The position numbers and the translations under genes are program-made. The notes beneath the pieces are model-generated. The model saw only the letters and a list, made by a program, of their open reading frames with translations, searched no databases and was not told the origin of the DNA. Of a stretch of DNA of 64,000 nucleotides, positions 1 to 12,270 are shown one piece after another; positions within the stretch are counted from its first letter, which is position 1; each line of letters starts with the position of its first letter. Location of the stretch: assembly GCA_911728435.2 (NCBI GenBank), contig OU452199.1:39319253-39383252 (forward strand). Reading direction: 5' to 3'. The DNA comes from Apoderus coryli. Lineage: Eukaryota > Arthropoda > Insecta > Coleoptera > Attelabidae.

Positions 1-850
1 ACATTGTTTATTGAAGTGAATACTTCTTTGGCCGCATGAGAGTGATTTTTCAAGGTTGCGTCACGACACGATTTATAAAATTTTCGTCCCGCAAAAGAGA
101 TGAAGCATATAACAAATATGAGGGAGAGAGAAATAGAGATATTTGTGGTGTATGCTACACACTATAGCCTATACCATACACTATTATGTATATAGCGGCG
201 TCTTTCTCTCTCTCGTGAAAGAAGTATTCACATCTATCACGTGTACTGTGTTGCACGCGAATTTTTTTTTTATACACTGAAAATATCCTTAAAAACCATC
301 AATCAGAGGTAACTGTTAACACTCTGTAACTCGATAACCAAGCCTGTTCCGACATATAATTAAATAACCTTTTTTTCATTTTTTTTTGAAGTTCTATCTA
401 TACTGTCCAATTTGAGCAGATGCAATTTGGGACAGCCTGTATAATGAATCAATTCATAGGTCTTTTTAGCCTTGCAACAAAAAAAACATCATATACATGG
501 TGTTCCATTAAAAAAAATATTGCAAACCGAAACTGGAAAATTTTTTCCGATTCATATATGCTGATCTTAACCAGCAGCCTCACAAGACATTTTTTGCCGA
601 GCTCATCAAGTTGATAAAAAAAAAACATACTCTTAATTTCTGTCTAAATGAGACAAAATACACTCAAATAATTACAAAATGTCTTTAAAACCAAGAAACT
701 TTTGACTTCACATTTTATTTCTAACGTCAGTAGTTTCTGAGACACGGTATACACCCCTAATAAAATGCCCACCTTGTAAATTATATTCTGCAATGACAAA
801 TCTTGGTGTTTCATTTCTCTACTAACTACTGTTACTTTGTAAATTTTCAG
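1..850. other. Noncoding upstream stretch of gene A
   Basis: I see no convincing exon here. The signal-peptide exon expected for gene A is not found, so it probably lies before the window. There is a 14-bp inverted repeat (GTGAATACTTCTTT at 16-29, complement at 218-231) with purine-rich sequence between, perhaps a MITE remnant. Short motifs resembling the widespread ...CCTGTATA transposon end occur near 430. Confidence 0.5.
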
Positions 851-3800
851 CGACTTGTCCACCGGTGGATGGCCCAGATTCTGTCTACTTTCCCCATGAA
901 GACTGTACCAAATTCTGGCAATGCTCAAATGGAGTCGCTTACCTTTTCAATTGTTCAGCAGATCTTCATTTTAGTCCCACTATAAATGTATGCGTTTCAC
1001 CTAATGATTCCGGATGCACTGGTGGTCAAATTATAACAACAGAGGCCGTCATTTTAACCACCGAAGAAGAAGAATCTACAACTGTCCCTACTGCAGCTGA
1101 TTCTAGTACAGCTTCTAATGAAAGAGAAAATAGTGAATCCAGTGAAGAAACAGGCGAGAATAACACTACTCAAGAGTCACCTGAAGATAATAATGATAAT
1201 TCCACTCCTAATGGTGAAACCTCAACTGAAAGAGAAGAAAACATTACAACTCCTGGTGAAGAGGAAAACAATTCCAACGAAGAATCTTCTGAAGATGGTG
1301 GTAGTGATTCCAGTGAAAGCGGTACAACACAACAATCTTCAGAAGAAAATAATACTACTCCTAATGCTGAAGACAATTCCAGCGAGGCTTCCAGTAAAGA
1401 TCCATCTGAAGAAGACGACAGTGAAAGTGGTACAACAGAGGAATCTTCAGAAGAAAATAACGAGAATAATACTACTCCTAGTACTGAAGACAATTCTAGC
1501 AAAGCTTCCAGTGAAGAATCATCGGATGAAGACAATAGTGAGCCTAGTGAAAGTCCTACAACACAAGAATCTTCAGAAGAAAATAACGAAAATAATACTA
1601 CTCCTAGTACTGAAGACGATTCTAGTGAAGCTACCAGCGAAGAACCATGCGAAGAACCGTCTGAAGAAGATGATAGTGAATCCAGTGAAAGTGGTACAAC
1701 TCAAAGATCTTCAGAAGAAAATAACGAAAATAGTACTACTCCTAGTTCTGAAGACAACTCTACTGAAGCTTCCAGTGAAGAACCATGCGAGGAACCATCT
1801 GAAGAAGACGATACTGAATCCAATGAAAGTAGTACAACTCAAAGATCTTCAGAAGAAAATAACGATAATAATACTACTCCTAGTTCTGAAGACAATTCCA
1901 GTGAAGTCACCAGCGAAGAACCATGCGAGGAACCATCTGAAGAAGACGATACTGAATCCAATGAAAGTAGTACAACTCAAAGATCTTCAGAAGAAAATAA
2001 CGATAATAATACTACTCCTAGTTCTGAAGACGATTCCAGTGAAGTCACCAGTGAAGAACCATGCGAGGAACCATCTGAAGAAGACGATACTGAATCCGGT
2101 GAAAGTAGTACAACTCAAAGATCTTCAGAAGAAAATAACGATAATAATACTACTCCTAGTTCTGAAGACAATTCCAGTGAAGTCACCAGTGAAGAACCAT
2201 GCGAAGAACCGTCTGAAGAAGACGATACTGATTCCAGTGAAAGTAGTACAACTCAAAGATCTTCAGAAGAAAATAACGATAATAATACTACTCCTAGTTC
2301 TGAAGACAATTCTAGTGAAGTCACCAGTGAAGAACCATGCGAAGAACCGTCTGAAGAAGACGATAGTCAATCCAGTGAAAGTAGTACAACACAGAAATCT
2401 TCAGAAGAAAATAACGAAAATAATACTACTCCTAGTTCTGAAGACAATTCTAGTGAAGCTTCCAGTGAAGAACCATCTGAAGGAGACGATAGTGAATCCA
2501 GTGAAAGTGGCACAACACAACAATCTTCAGAAGAAAATAACGAAAATAATACTACTCCTAGTTCTGAAGACAATTCTAGTGAAGCTTCCAGTGAAGAACC
2601 ATCTGAAGGAGACGATAGTGAATCCAGTGAAAGTGGCACAACACAACAATCTTCAGAAGAAAATAACGAAAATAATACTACTCCTGGTACTGAAGAAAAT
2701 TCTAGTGAAGCTTCCGGTGAAGAACCATCTGAAGGAGACGATAGTGAATCCAGCGAAAGTGGCACAACACAACAATCTTCAGAAGAAAATAACGAAAATA
2801 ATACTACTCCTGGTACTGAAGAAAATTCTAGTGAAGCTTCCGGTGAAGAACCATCTGAAGGAGACGATAGTGAATCCAGTGAAAGTGGCACAACACAACA
2901 ATCTTCAGAAGAAAATAACGAAAATAATACTACTCCTGGTACTGAAGAAAATTCTAGTGAAGCTTCCGGTGAAGAACCATCTAAAGGCGAAGATAGTGAA
3001 GAAACAGGCGAGAATAACACTACTGAACAGTCACCTGAAGATGATAATGATAACACTACTCCTATTGGTGAAACCTCAACTGAAAGAGAAGAAAACATTA
3101 CAACTCCTGTTGAAGAAGACAACAATTCTAACGAAGAATCTAGTGAAGGGCCAGGTAGTGAATCTTCTGAAGATGACGGTAGTGATTCCAGTGGCAGCGG
3201 TACAACACAACAATCATCAGCAGAAAATAATACTACTCCTAGTGCTGAAGACAATTCTAGTCAGGGGGCATCAGAAGAATCTAATGAAAGCGAAGGAAAT
3301 AGCAGTACTCCTGACAATAACGGAACAACTGAATGTAATGAAGATGAAGCTTCAAGTGGAAATGGTGGGTCTGGAAATGATCCTTCAGGTATGTGTCTAA
3401 ACATAAGGAAAAAGACGATAACTCACAGTGAAAAGCAGAAAATATTTGAATAACATTGATATTGCATTCAACATATTATTAAAATAATTTAAATTCTGAC
3501 TTCGGTAAATTCTTTCTTCAAAAATATTCACTAAAATCTCCTGATATATTTCGAATTGTAATGTTTTTAAAACAATCTTTTATTTGTTGTTCTTCAGGTC
3601 AATGTCCTGCTGTAGATTCAGATTATCCAGTGTATATCCCAGATGACGATTGCACCAAATTTTGGCAATGCTCCAACGGCATAGCATATAAATTTGATTG
3701 TCCCGGAGGTCTACACTTTAATCCCACCTTAAATGTGTGTGATTGGCCGCAAAATGCTGGTTGTGTGGGTCCCAGAACTACAAGTAAGCATTGTCGTTCG

Positions 3801-4651
3801 TGAATGTAATAACTTGCAAATTGTTGATTATATTCAATGTGGTTACAATTGAGTGACATTAATTAATTTTAGCCTGTGCTCCCAAAACTACACACGCAGT
3901 AACAACTACTGTTAAACCTTCAACAACCACCGAACCAACAACTGAGCCAGTGAGAACCACTCAAACTCTTCCTACTACGACTGAAGAAGTATCTTCGACT
4001 ACTGAACCCACCACTGAGGCGCCAACGACCACACAAACTCCTACCACAGAAACAGAACAACCAACAACAGTAACCTCAGCTCCAACAACTGCAGAACCTT
4101 CAACAACCACCGAAGCAACAACTGAGCCAGTGAGAACGACACAAACTCTTCCTACTACGACTACTGAACCCACCACTGAGGCGCCAACGACCACAGAAGC
4201 TCCTACTACGGAAACAGAACCACCAACAACAGTAACCTCAGCTCCAACAACTACAGAACCTTCAACAACGACTGAAGCAACAACTGAGCCAGTGAGAACT
4301 ACTCAAACTCTACCTAGTACGACTCAAGAAGTATCTACGACTACTGAAGCGCCAAGTACTACAACTGAAGCTCCCACAACAACTACCAAGGTCACGACTA
4401 CAACTGAACTTCCATTTACGAAACCAGCACCCACTCCAAACCCGGATGATCCGTCAGATATGACATACATCTGTCTGGCTTATCCTACAGATTACTATTT
4501 GAGTGCACATCCAAATGATTGTGGTTTGTTTATATCTTGTCATCATGGTAAAGCAGATGTGATGCCGTGTCCAGATGGATTACATTTCAGTACGGCGATC
4601 TATAACTGTGTGTCTCCTGATATGGCTGGATGCACTATTGGGCAAGATTAG
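851..4651 (+). CDS. Gene A: secreted mucin-like protein with three CBM14 domains (5' partial)
   Basis: Three exons are visible: 851-3388, 3598-3783 and 3873-4651 (stop TAG). All junctions are GT-AG and phase 1, giving 1167 residues plus an unseen 5' exon. Exon 1 opens with a six-cysteine CBM14 domain (CTKFWQC, LHFSP, then the sixth Cys) and continues into a long acidic Ser/Thr/Glu/Asn segment. That segment holds tandem 46-residue units (138 bp, from about 1846) and then 42-residue units (126 bp, from about 2524), rich in N-x-T sequons and Ser/Thr. Exon 2 is a second CBM14 domain (CTKFWQCSNGIAYKFDC). Exon 3 is a Thr/Pro mucin with repeated TEPVRTTQTLP, then a third CBM14 domain near the C terminus. 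CBM14 proteins bind chitin in the peritrophic matrix or cuticle. Extracellular heavy O-glycosylation is inferred. The signal peptide is not seen. Confidence 0.85.
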
Positions 4652-4718
4652 AACTATACCTACCTATTAACCCATAGATTTTGTAGCATTTATCGCAAAA
4701 TGTAAATTATTCTTATGT

Positions 4719-4724
4719 AATAAA
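4719..4724 (+). promoter_or_regulatory. Poly(A) signal of gene A
   Basis: AATAAA lies about 70 bp after the gene A stop codon. This fits the 3' end of a gene whose last exon is 3873-4651. Confidence 0.6.
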
Positions 4725-5019
4725 TATATGTATACCTACTTTAGTACCTACTCATATTTGACATGTTTTAATTTGAAAATAGTTTCAGACCTGATTAAAA
4801 AATACCATGGGAAATGAGAGACTCAGTTCATTGGGTCTCTTGTCGATTCACTCGGATATACAAGTTGATCCTGATGATATTTTATTTATTTATTTAAACG
4901 GTAAACCATTTTAACAAAATACAAAGTACATAAAAGAATTAACTAAAACAAACAAACTTAAACTAAGCAATAGTTACTATAAGACATTATAATCAGATAT
5001 AGGCAGATAAAAGCAAAAT

Positions 5020-5763
5020 CTATGCTAAAACATTGCACATAGTTCCCTTAAACAAGCAGACGATATGGCACTTAGAGATATTTAAGGAAAGCTTGTTCAT
5101 ATTACACCACAACAAAACATTATTCATATCAGCCTGAAGAAGATTAGCATCACAATTGCTCAGAATTGATCTATAAAATTTAAGGTCATCGGCAAAAAGG
5201 AGAAATTGACAGTTCTCAATGAACACCCCTATGTCGGTGATGAATAGATTAAATAGCAATGGACCACAATGGGAACCTTGCGGCACACCGGAAAGAACTG
5301 TAAATTCATGAGATATAAAATTTTTAATCCTTACACTTTGTTGCCGATTAGTCAAAAAACTGTTTATCCATGCCAACAGATTACCGTGGAACCCCATAGC
5401 CTCAAGCTTACTGACGAGCAGGCTCTGTGACACACGATCTGCTCTGAATGCTTTTGAGAAGTCTGTGTATATGCTATCAATCTGAAGTTTGTTCTCAAAA
5501 GCGCTCAACAGATACTCCTCATAGCATAATAAGTTTGTTGTTGTGGACTTACCAGGCTGAAACCCATGCTGCTCGTCAACGATAACATTTGCACACATGT
5601 TGGAGATGTACGCGGTTACTATCTTATTAAAAAGCTTAGGTATAACAGACTGTATGCATATACCACGATAGTTAGCCACATCCTCCCTATTCCCAGACTT
5701 AAAAATTGGAGTTACGTAACTAGATTTCCAAAAATTAGGAAATATCCCCGTCTGTAATGACAA
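5020..5763 (-). pseudogene. Non-LTR retrotransposon reverse transcriptase fragment
   Basis: A 247-residue open frame matches the middle of a LINE reverse transcriptase. It has FPNFWKSSYVTPIFKSGN, NYRGICIQSVIPKLFNKIV, EQHGFQPGKSTTTNLL, GVPQGSHCGPLLFNLFI and the catalytic box FADDLKFY. The N-terminal endonuclease and the C-terminal part are missing, so it is a truncated copy of jockey/CR1-like type. It abuts the pogo-like relic upstream. Confidence 0.85.
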
Positions 5764-5764
5764 A

Positions 5765-6590
5765 TTAACAGAATCTCATGTCTATTTGCCGGTCTTCCTT
5801 ACATACGTGGCAAAACCAAGAATCAGTCGGGGCTGCGTCTTGAACTTTTAACGCTTTTGTCACTGGTTGTGGTTTTGATTTTTTAATGATGATCTTTTGT
5901 TTTGGGTTCATGGGAGCTTTGCCTTTTGCCTGGTTGGAGAACAGGTTCCTTGTTACTTCTTGAGCTTTGGAATTAAGGGCTGGCTTGCGATTTGTTTGTC
6001 CTGGCTTCTTTTCGAATTCAGGAGTAATTAAAAAACCCGCATCTTTAAACGAAGCATTTAGGTCGGATTTCGCCCGTGTTCTCTCTTTTCTGCATTCTGT
6101 CTTCATCTGCGCGTTGATATAAGCAAAGATTAATCTTGTGTAGATTAATCTTTGATATAAGTAATCAATGGCTCGTCATCGCTGCCATCATCGCAAGGCA
6201 TATTTGTTGGAGGATGGTTTTCTATATCTGAACCAGAACTGTCGTGTAAGCTGTAGTTCGATTCAGAAGAGGATGTTGAATAAATTTTACCGCTCGGACG
6301 AGGCCTTGACTTTGTATGGTCTATATAGGATTTATTCAAATGGAAAGTAAATTATAGAGTTGGCTCGCATATTCAGGAGTTACTGACTGTGATGCCTGAA
6401 TTTCAGTAATAGAGCTAGGCCCATAAGCTTCTTCAGGTACAGCGTCTGGACGAAATGGATAAATACCGGTAGCACGAAATCCAGAAATTATGTTGGAAGG
6501 CGTCATAGCTTTTAACCAAACTCTATTAAAAATTTCACCGAATCTCATTTGCTGGCAATTTTTACCACATCTTTAGATTTAAAAGTTTCT
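5765..6590 (-). pseudogene. Pogo/Tigger-like DDE transposase relic, C-terminal part
   Basis: On the minus strand the frame begins with the typical C-terminal block of pogo/Tigger-like DDE transposases (NIISGFRATGIYPFRPDAVP, near 6430-6500). It continues into an acidic and basic tail ending with two CxxC-like cysteines (WFCHVCKEDRQIDMRFC) near 5770. The frame is broken twice. A one-base shift near 6336-6340 joins YNLLSI to NKSYIDHTK, and a 38-bp hairpin insertion with its target duplication lies at 6124-6161. The catalytic core is absent. It looks like a dead transposon cut by later insertions. Confidence 0.7.
6124..6154. mobile_element. 31-bp hairpin insert (miniature element, copy 1)
   Basis: CAAAGATTAATCT (6124-6136), a 5-nt loop TGTGT, then AGATTAATCTTTG (6142-6154), a perfect 13-bp inverted repeat. 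It is flanked by identical 7-bp direct repeats ATATAAG (6117-6123 and 6155-6161). Removing the insert plus one repeat rejoins the two pieces of the transposase frame (ITYI to AQMKTEC), so this is a real insertion with target duplication. Confidence 0.7.
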
Positions 6591-6811
6591 TTAGGAATAT
6601 GCAATGGTAATTAAAACTCGAACTAACAACAATTCTTTACTGATTATTTCCTGAAGCACAGAGCATAATAATTTTTGTTTTAAGACTTAATCTCACTTGA
6701 TGGCTATCAGTTTTATCAGACTATCAATCAACATTTAATATTTTTCATTATTTAAGATAGCTGAAAGTAAAATAAAACAATAACTACAAATAAATGAAAT
6801 GAATTGTAGCT

Positions 6812-9800
6812 CTAACATGTACATATAGAAAGCTTTATAGAATCCAAACTACCGTTAGGACATGATACGATAATAGCTTCACCATAGTTGCAGATCACAT
6901 ATTTAGAACAATCACCATCATATGGCAAAATCTGATAGAGACCTGGATCACAATAAATGAATGGCGTAGTACGCTTTGTTGTTGTAGCTGCAGTTGAAGT
7001 TGGATCTGTTTTTGTTGAAGCACTACTACTTGACATAAAACTTTCCGTCGATTTCGTAGTAACTGTCGGAGCAGTTGGCTCAGATGTAGCGGAGCTTGTG
7101 GCAGTACTATTTGGGGTTGTTTCTGTATTGTTTGGATTGGAACTGGATGTCTCCGTAGTTATAGTGGTTTGAAAAGCAGTTGTAGAACTTGTGGGGGTTG
7201 TTGAAACAGTCTCGTTTGAGGTGGGATTTGTTGTATATGGAGAATGTGTGCTTGGAGTTGTTGGTACAGTTGAACCACTTGTAGTAACCGTAGGGTATGT
7301 TGGTGTCTGTGTTGAACCATGCGTCGTATCCGTCTGTGGGGCTTCTGATGAAGTGGTTACTGCAATGATTAAGATATTGAGTAAAAGTCAAATTCAAATT
7401 TATTTATTTACAATATCTGAAGTTGATAATAAGTAAATACACTGTTATGTTGATAAAATATTGTAAAACGTAGCGTTACTATTTTAGTTGGACTATCTTC
7501 TTCTAAAAAAAATTGTTATTAAAGTAATAACTTTTATGGTTTTTTTTTGAACCCTTAGAATGTTGGCTTTTTAATAGTAAGATGATAGACAGTGTGTGCA
7601 ATTTGAAAAAATCAAGATTTTTATGGTTTCGCAAAATGTCATCACCCTGTATAATGAGTAGTTCTTGAACCAATGTGTAATGGATTATTTTACTACAGAA
7701 TGTTGTACATCTTATGAAATACCTACTATTTGCAAAATGCATTGGCGTAACTATAAAAAATGGCTTATAATGGGGCAAGTTTTTTTGACTTTTAAAATTA
7801 ATATCTAGTTAACTATGCATTTTAGAGCAAACAAACCTTATATGAAAATAATTTAATAAGATGTCTGAATCGAAAGCAAAAATAATATCTAGGGTGTTCC
7901 ATTTAAAAAATCGTAAGTTTGATATGCTACGGCATAATGTAACACCCTGTATAAATGGCACCTATTTTATAATATAGTCTTAATAGGTCTACAAAATAAG
8001 ACATTGAAAAAATTTTGAAAATCTGAATAGTTTTGCCACAGTAGACCGTCGCGTCTAGGGTGACTCACCCTGTATAATATAAGATTTAGGATTTAGTTTA
8101 CTTTAAAATATGGTAATTATATGTTGAAATTTGTAATGTTGATTTTAGTTTAGTGTTCTACGACAAATATTCTACTCATCGATTATTTATTTTAGGTAGT
8201 CTGTTTATATATTTGTATAATCAAATTTATTTGAAAAGTTTTTGACAGGGTCAGGTCAACATGTAACTGATAACACCACAGGATGTTTTCAATCACTATG
8301 ACACAACACAAATATTTTCGAAATTTTAAAATTGACAGCGACATTATTATGTACTTAAAAATGTTTACGAAAATACAAATACAGTACTGTGGTTAGAAAC
8401 GGGAAAATATAAATATTTTTAGTCAGGACCTGACTTCTCTCCTAAAATGGAGGCGTGGACTCGGAATGCTGTTCATTATGCTGTGATGATACTAAAATGG
8501 AAGTGTTTATATATTTATCTTACCATGATTATGTAAACATGGCGCATCCACTACATTTGGAATGCGGTCACAGTTATCATTAGCCGGATTGAAATAAAGA
8601 TTAGCTGAACAATTCATTAAGTAAGCTATTCCTGCAGAACATATCCAAAATTGACTGCAATTTGTTTCATCCGGATAGAAAATCATATGCAAATTACCTT
8701 TAGGACATTGTGGCACTGAAAAGAAATATATACAGTTATAATATGGCACGTATTGACAGGCCTCAGGGCTAAAGAAAATATTATTCACTATCACTGTTTA
8801 CGTGTTTTGAAATTAGGGAAATATTTCATTATTATTAATTATAAATACCAAAACTGTCAATTTGGTGTTTGTATTTTCGGCGTTGCTATGGCGATTTTTC
8901 ATGCCCGCCGCTACTTTTGTCATTACCAGGAAATTTTATTATAATAATATAATAATATTATTACGCACGGGTAAATGGTAAACAGCATTACAATGTTCTA
9001 CATTTTCAAATCATGATTGAACATATAATAAAGGCAATTAAAGACAGTCGTAGAAAAAAATTGTTTCCTTTAAAAGTCCAAACCACCTTCATATTAAACA
9101 CACAAGAAATGTACTTTTAGTAATGTAAAAACAAGCTCAAAATCATGCGATATGATATATAAGATCTCCATTTCTTTTAACTAATTGGCAGACAAATAAT
9201 ATTATTTTCAACTTTGGAAACATAAAATTTTCATTTTTAGCCCACAATCACAATCTAAATATGTAATTGTACAGAATCAAAACTTACAGCCAAAAACAAA
9301 CCTAGGTATGATTAAAGTACAAAATTACAAATTAATTAAGGTGTTGATTTAAAAGAAAAACGCCTTTTCCTAGAAATCTATCTATTATATCGACAATTGA
9401 GATTTAAATAATTATATAGTGGAGAGACCTCTAGATTCTTCGAAGCAAACACCCACCTTCGTTACAATTTTAATCACAAATATATCTGAATTCTTAACAA
9501 TCAAAATATACCACGAATAAAACCTAACTGATTTGTGGTGAAGCCGACTCTGACAAATATTACCACTACGAGAAACGTCATTTCCGAAATCTCCTAAATT
9601 CAATAAGATTTGGAAAAAAAAATGTTTCGTTCATATTGCTTAAAACTAAACAATATGCAATTTTGCCGATAACATTTAATTATTTGATTTTGTCAAGCAG
9701 GTGCGTATGACGCAACATATGGATTTATTTATAAAACAGATATGTCGCATAAATTCTGTAAGGTGAACGACTGAAAATAAGCTACTTAGGAGGATGCGTA

Positions 9801-10131
9801 GATCGTGAAAACTCTGCTTACCCGTTACACTTTTTGATACGAGGCTGGATTTAATTAGCATTCTAGAGTACATAATATATAATATAAGATTTCTATGGCT
9901 ACAAGACAATTTGATTCCAACACCTTAAGCTCCTTCTCACGGATATTCACGCGAAAGTCTTTCCGCCACTCCCACTACACCAACCTTACGTTTCAGTACG
10001 AATAATGTTATACAGTGATAAATATAGGCCACAATTATACGTAAAACAACAAAGTTTTCCTTACCTTGCCCATGAATAATGAGTACCGAAACCAGCCCAT
10101 AGATGCACTTTTGCCAAAACGATATTTTCAT
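6812..10131 (-). CDS. Gene B: small secreted protein with two CBM14 domains and a mucin linker
   Basis: Three exons on the minus strand add up to 269 codons with matching phase-1 junctions. Exon 10131-10065 is a signal peptide (MKISFWQKCIYGLVSVLIIH). Exon 8715-8524 is a six-cysteine CBM14 domain (CPKGNLHMIFYPDETNCSQF, CSANLYFNPANDNCD). Exon 7359-6812 is a Thr/Ser/Pro-rich linker followed by a second domain. Donors read CAAG|GTAAGG and CATG|GTAAGA; acceptors end TTTTCAG and ATTGCAG. The last domain is short: after CNYGEAIIVSCPNGS it ends SICTC and stop, lacking the usual spacing to the sixth Cys. Predicted role is chitin binding outside the cell. Gene structure comes from splice phase and domain continuity, not transcript data. 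Confidence 0.75.
7360..8523 (-). other. Intron 2 of gene B
   Basis: Noncoding. It holds short remnants ending in CACCCTGTATA (near 7945 and 8068), typical of Tc1-type MITEs, and the first member of an inverted repeat pair at 8264-8450. No open frame with recognisable content. Confidence 0.6.
8264..8450 (+). repeat. Dispersed repeat, copy 1 (inverted relative to 11665-11862)
   Basis: The stretch from AACTGATAACACCAC to the AGTCAGGACCTGAC region reappears as reverse complement at 11665-11862, ending GTGGTGTTATCAGTT. The copies are diverged. No coding capacity is seen. Confidence 0.6.
8716..10064 (-). other. Intron 1 of gene B
   Basis: AT-rich noncoding sequence. The segment 8965-9035 (ACGGGTAAATGGTAAACAGC and on) recurs inverted at about 21940-22015, so it is part of a dispersed repeat. 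I see no exon between the signal-peptide exon and the first CBM14 exon. Confidence 0.5.
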
Positions 10132-10590
10132 AATTGTTTAGCACTTTAATTATGAGGAATTATGATTTTCTTCAAAGATAATTCAATACTATCAAAAAAC
10201 GAAACTAGGAAAGTCTTATCTGGTTTCATATTTCTACTTTGTAGTCATCGCGGAAACAATATTTACTTACAAGTATTATTAATTTATGATTAAATTTTGT
10301 TGCCATACTTAATTAGTATCTATTTGGATACGTTTGATACTATGGTTTTTTTAGAAATTTTTCGAATTGTGAAAAATATTACATTTTCAATTAGTAGCTA
10401 CTTAAGTGGTTATATTATCTAAATGGGGATTTTCATAATGTCTGTATTGGTTTTTGTGTGAATATTATTATTTAATTTACTTATTATAATGATAACTAAT
10501 ATCTAATTATACCTACTTGAAGTGGCATCTTGATTTGATACACATTTGTAATTATTGGAATTCAGAATTGATAAAAATCATGATTTTTTT
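10132..10590. other. Upstream region of gene B
   Basis: AT-rich sequence 5' of the gene B signal-peptide exon. It presumably includes the promoter, but I cannot point to a clear TATA box or initiator. No gene is seen. Confidence 0.4.
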
Positions 10591-10937
10591 TTTAAGTGTG
10601 GTAAAGAATTGCAAGGTATAGTGGACAGACTAAAAAATCATTGGGAAACCTGCAAAAGTAAAACTAATGATATCAGCAGCAGCAGTCTTGAAACTTTTCA
10701 TGGTGACTGATAGTCACAGCCTGAAACGAGCCAGAGTGCAATTTCCAGTTGGCAAAGAAGCAGAGAAGCGAGAACTGTGAAAAGGGAAGTTTAAAAATGA
10801 CGTGAAAATAGTGGAAGTAGTCGGCGTTTGAAGTGTTTCGTTGTGCGAACTGGACAAAATAAGAAGAGAGAATTGGACATACGTTTACGCAACAAATTGA
10901 AGTTTTAAACAATAAGGAAGTTCGAAAAGCCATAAAA

Positions 10938-11111
10938 ATGCTAAGACCTGGTGACCTTCCACCATCTAGATTCCAGTTATCATCAAAGCTTTTGAATAAA
11001 ATATTTGAAGAAGAAAAATCTAAATTATCTGGACAATCTCTTTGCATGTCCATAGATGGATGGTCCAATATAAATAATGAGCCGATAATCTGTGTAATTT
11101 TGACAGCATAG
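10938..11111 (+). pseudogene. hAT-type transposase fragment
   Basis: A 57-codon open frame reads MLRPGDLPPSRFQLSSKLLN and, further on, MSIDGWSNINNEPIICVILT. The pattern LRPGxxPPSR...LSxxLL...DGWSNxxNxPII is characteristic of hAT-family transposases of the ZBED type. The aspartate of DGWSN is likely the first catalytic residue. It is truncated by TAG at 11109. Related but frame-broken sequence extends upstream to about 10600. Confidence 0.7.
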
Positions 11112-11664
11112 TATGGAAACTTTTAGAAAGCATAGATATATCTGGTCATCCGCATACCGCTGACTACTTGATGATGCAAAAATTAAAGTTAAAGTAAAGT
11201 TTTCCTATAGATATGTATATCATTAATTTTGCATGGATGAGGCACACATATTGGTAATAATAGGAAGAATTTTCAAAATTATAATATTTATCAAGTCAGC
11301 CATGAGAATTTGAGAAGACAGAATAATTTTTTTTAACGTGATATCCATAGGAAAATATTATATATAAGATACTATACTATAAGCGCTGACTGTACCCATG
11401 TACATCAGACGTGCCGACACGAAGAGAACTAACTGTTTCTTTTTAAACTGTGCCATAAACTTAATACGCGATACCCCATCTGACATCGAATAGTCGACGA
11501 TGCCCCGCGTCCTCCATCGCCCAAAAACCAAGGATCGACAACTAATGTGCCACAGCTTCTAGTGTGGCAGGTACCTATGTAAGGCACTATATATATAGCA
11601 ATATCAAAGCATACTAAAGAACAGCATTCCGCGTCCACGTTTGAACTATATAATTTCCCACCAC

Positions 11665-11862
11665 CATTTTAGGATAAAAGTCAGGTCCTGAGTAAAAATA
11701 ATTATATTTTTCAGTTTCTAACTAGGTACTACTACTACTGGATTTTTTTCTTTTGTAAAAATATTGAAGTACAAAATAATGTGTCGCTGTCAATTTCAAA
11801 AATATTTGTGGAGTGTCATGATGATGATTGAAAACATCCTTGAGTGGTGTTATCAGTTGAAT
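11665..11862 (-). repeat. Dispersed repeat, copy 2
   Basis: Reverse complement of the repeat at 8264-8450, sharing the AGTCAGGTCCTGA block at one end and the GGTGTTATCAGTT block at the other. Confidence 0.55.
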
Positions 11863-12051
11863 GATTGAGTGATTTTTAATGATAATAAAGACTTTATTGT
11901 AAAAAAATACATTTTTACAAAAGGCAAAGTTGAAGCAGTACTTCCTAACTTAACCTAAATTTAACTTATATTTTATCTTACACCAATCTGAAAATTGTTT
12001 TACATCGCGGGCTAAAATAAGTAGCTTATGCTTACAAATTAATATGTTCTA

Positions 12052-12270
12052 TTACGTGTCTGACAGCGCTCTTATATGAAAACCACTGTAAACTTTTTTA
12101 TTCTGCGGTAGGACGTTGTAATATTTTAACACCGTATAGGAAAATGGACGCTCAAGCACTAATGTTGAGATCCTTAGCCAGCCCATTTCCTTAATCTTAG
12201 CGCTAAGGCCTCTTTCACCCCTACGAATTCCACACGTTAAGCCGTGTGCATGAATTTTGTATCAACTGAA
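12052..12270 (-). pseudogene. LINE 3' end fragment
   Basis: Minus-strand frame KIHAHGLTCGIRRGERG ... LERPFSYTVLKYYNVLPQ ... stop at 12052 resembles the last ~60 residues of jockey/CR1-like LINE ORF2 (an H-x-H-x-T-R-like block followed by SF...YNxLP). The noncoding tail toward 11885 would be its 3' UTR. The upstream part is absent. Confidence 0.45.

Noticed and set aside
420..614. 64-codon frame before gene A as a possible signal-peptide exon
   Set aside because: It lacks a convincing signal peptide followed by a phase-1 donor, and the sequence resembles transposon-end debris.
1118..3400. Long lysine/leucine-rich open frame overlapping gene A exon 1, and minus-strand Ser-rich frames there
   Set aside because: They are other-frame readings of the repetitive acidic mucin. 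The CBM14 frame has domain and splice support; these have none.
7107..7436. Frames on both strands over the gene B linker
   Set aside because: The Thr/Ser frame continuous with the CBM14 exon and splice phase is the supported one.
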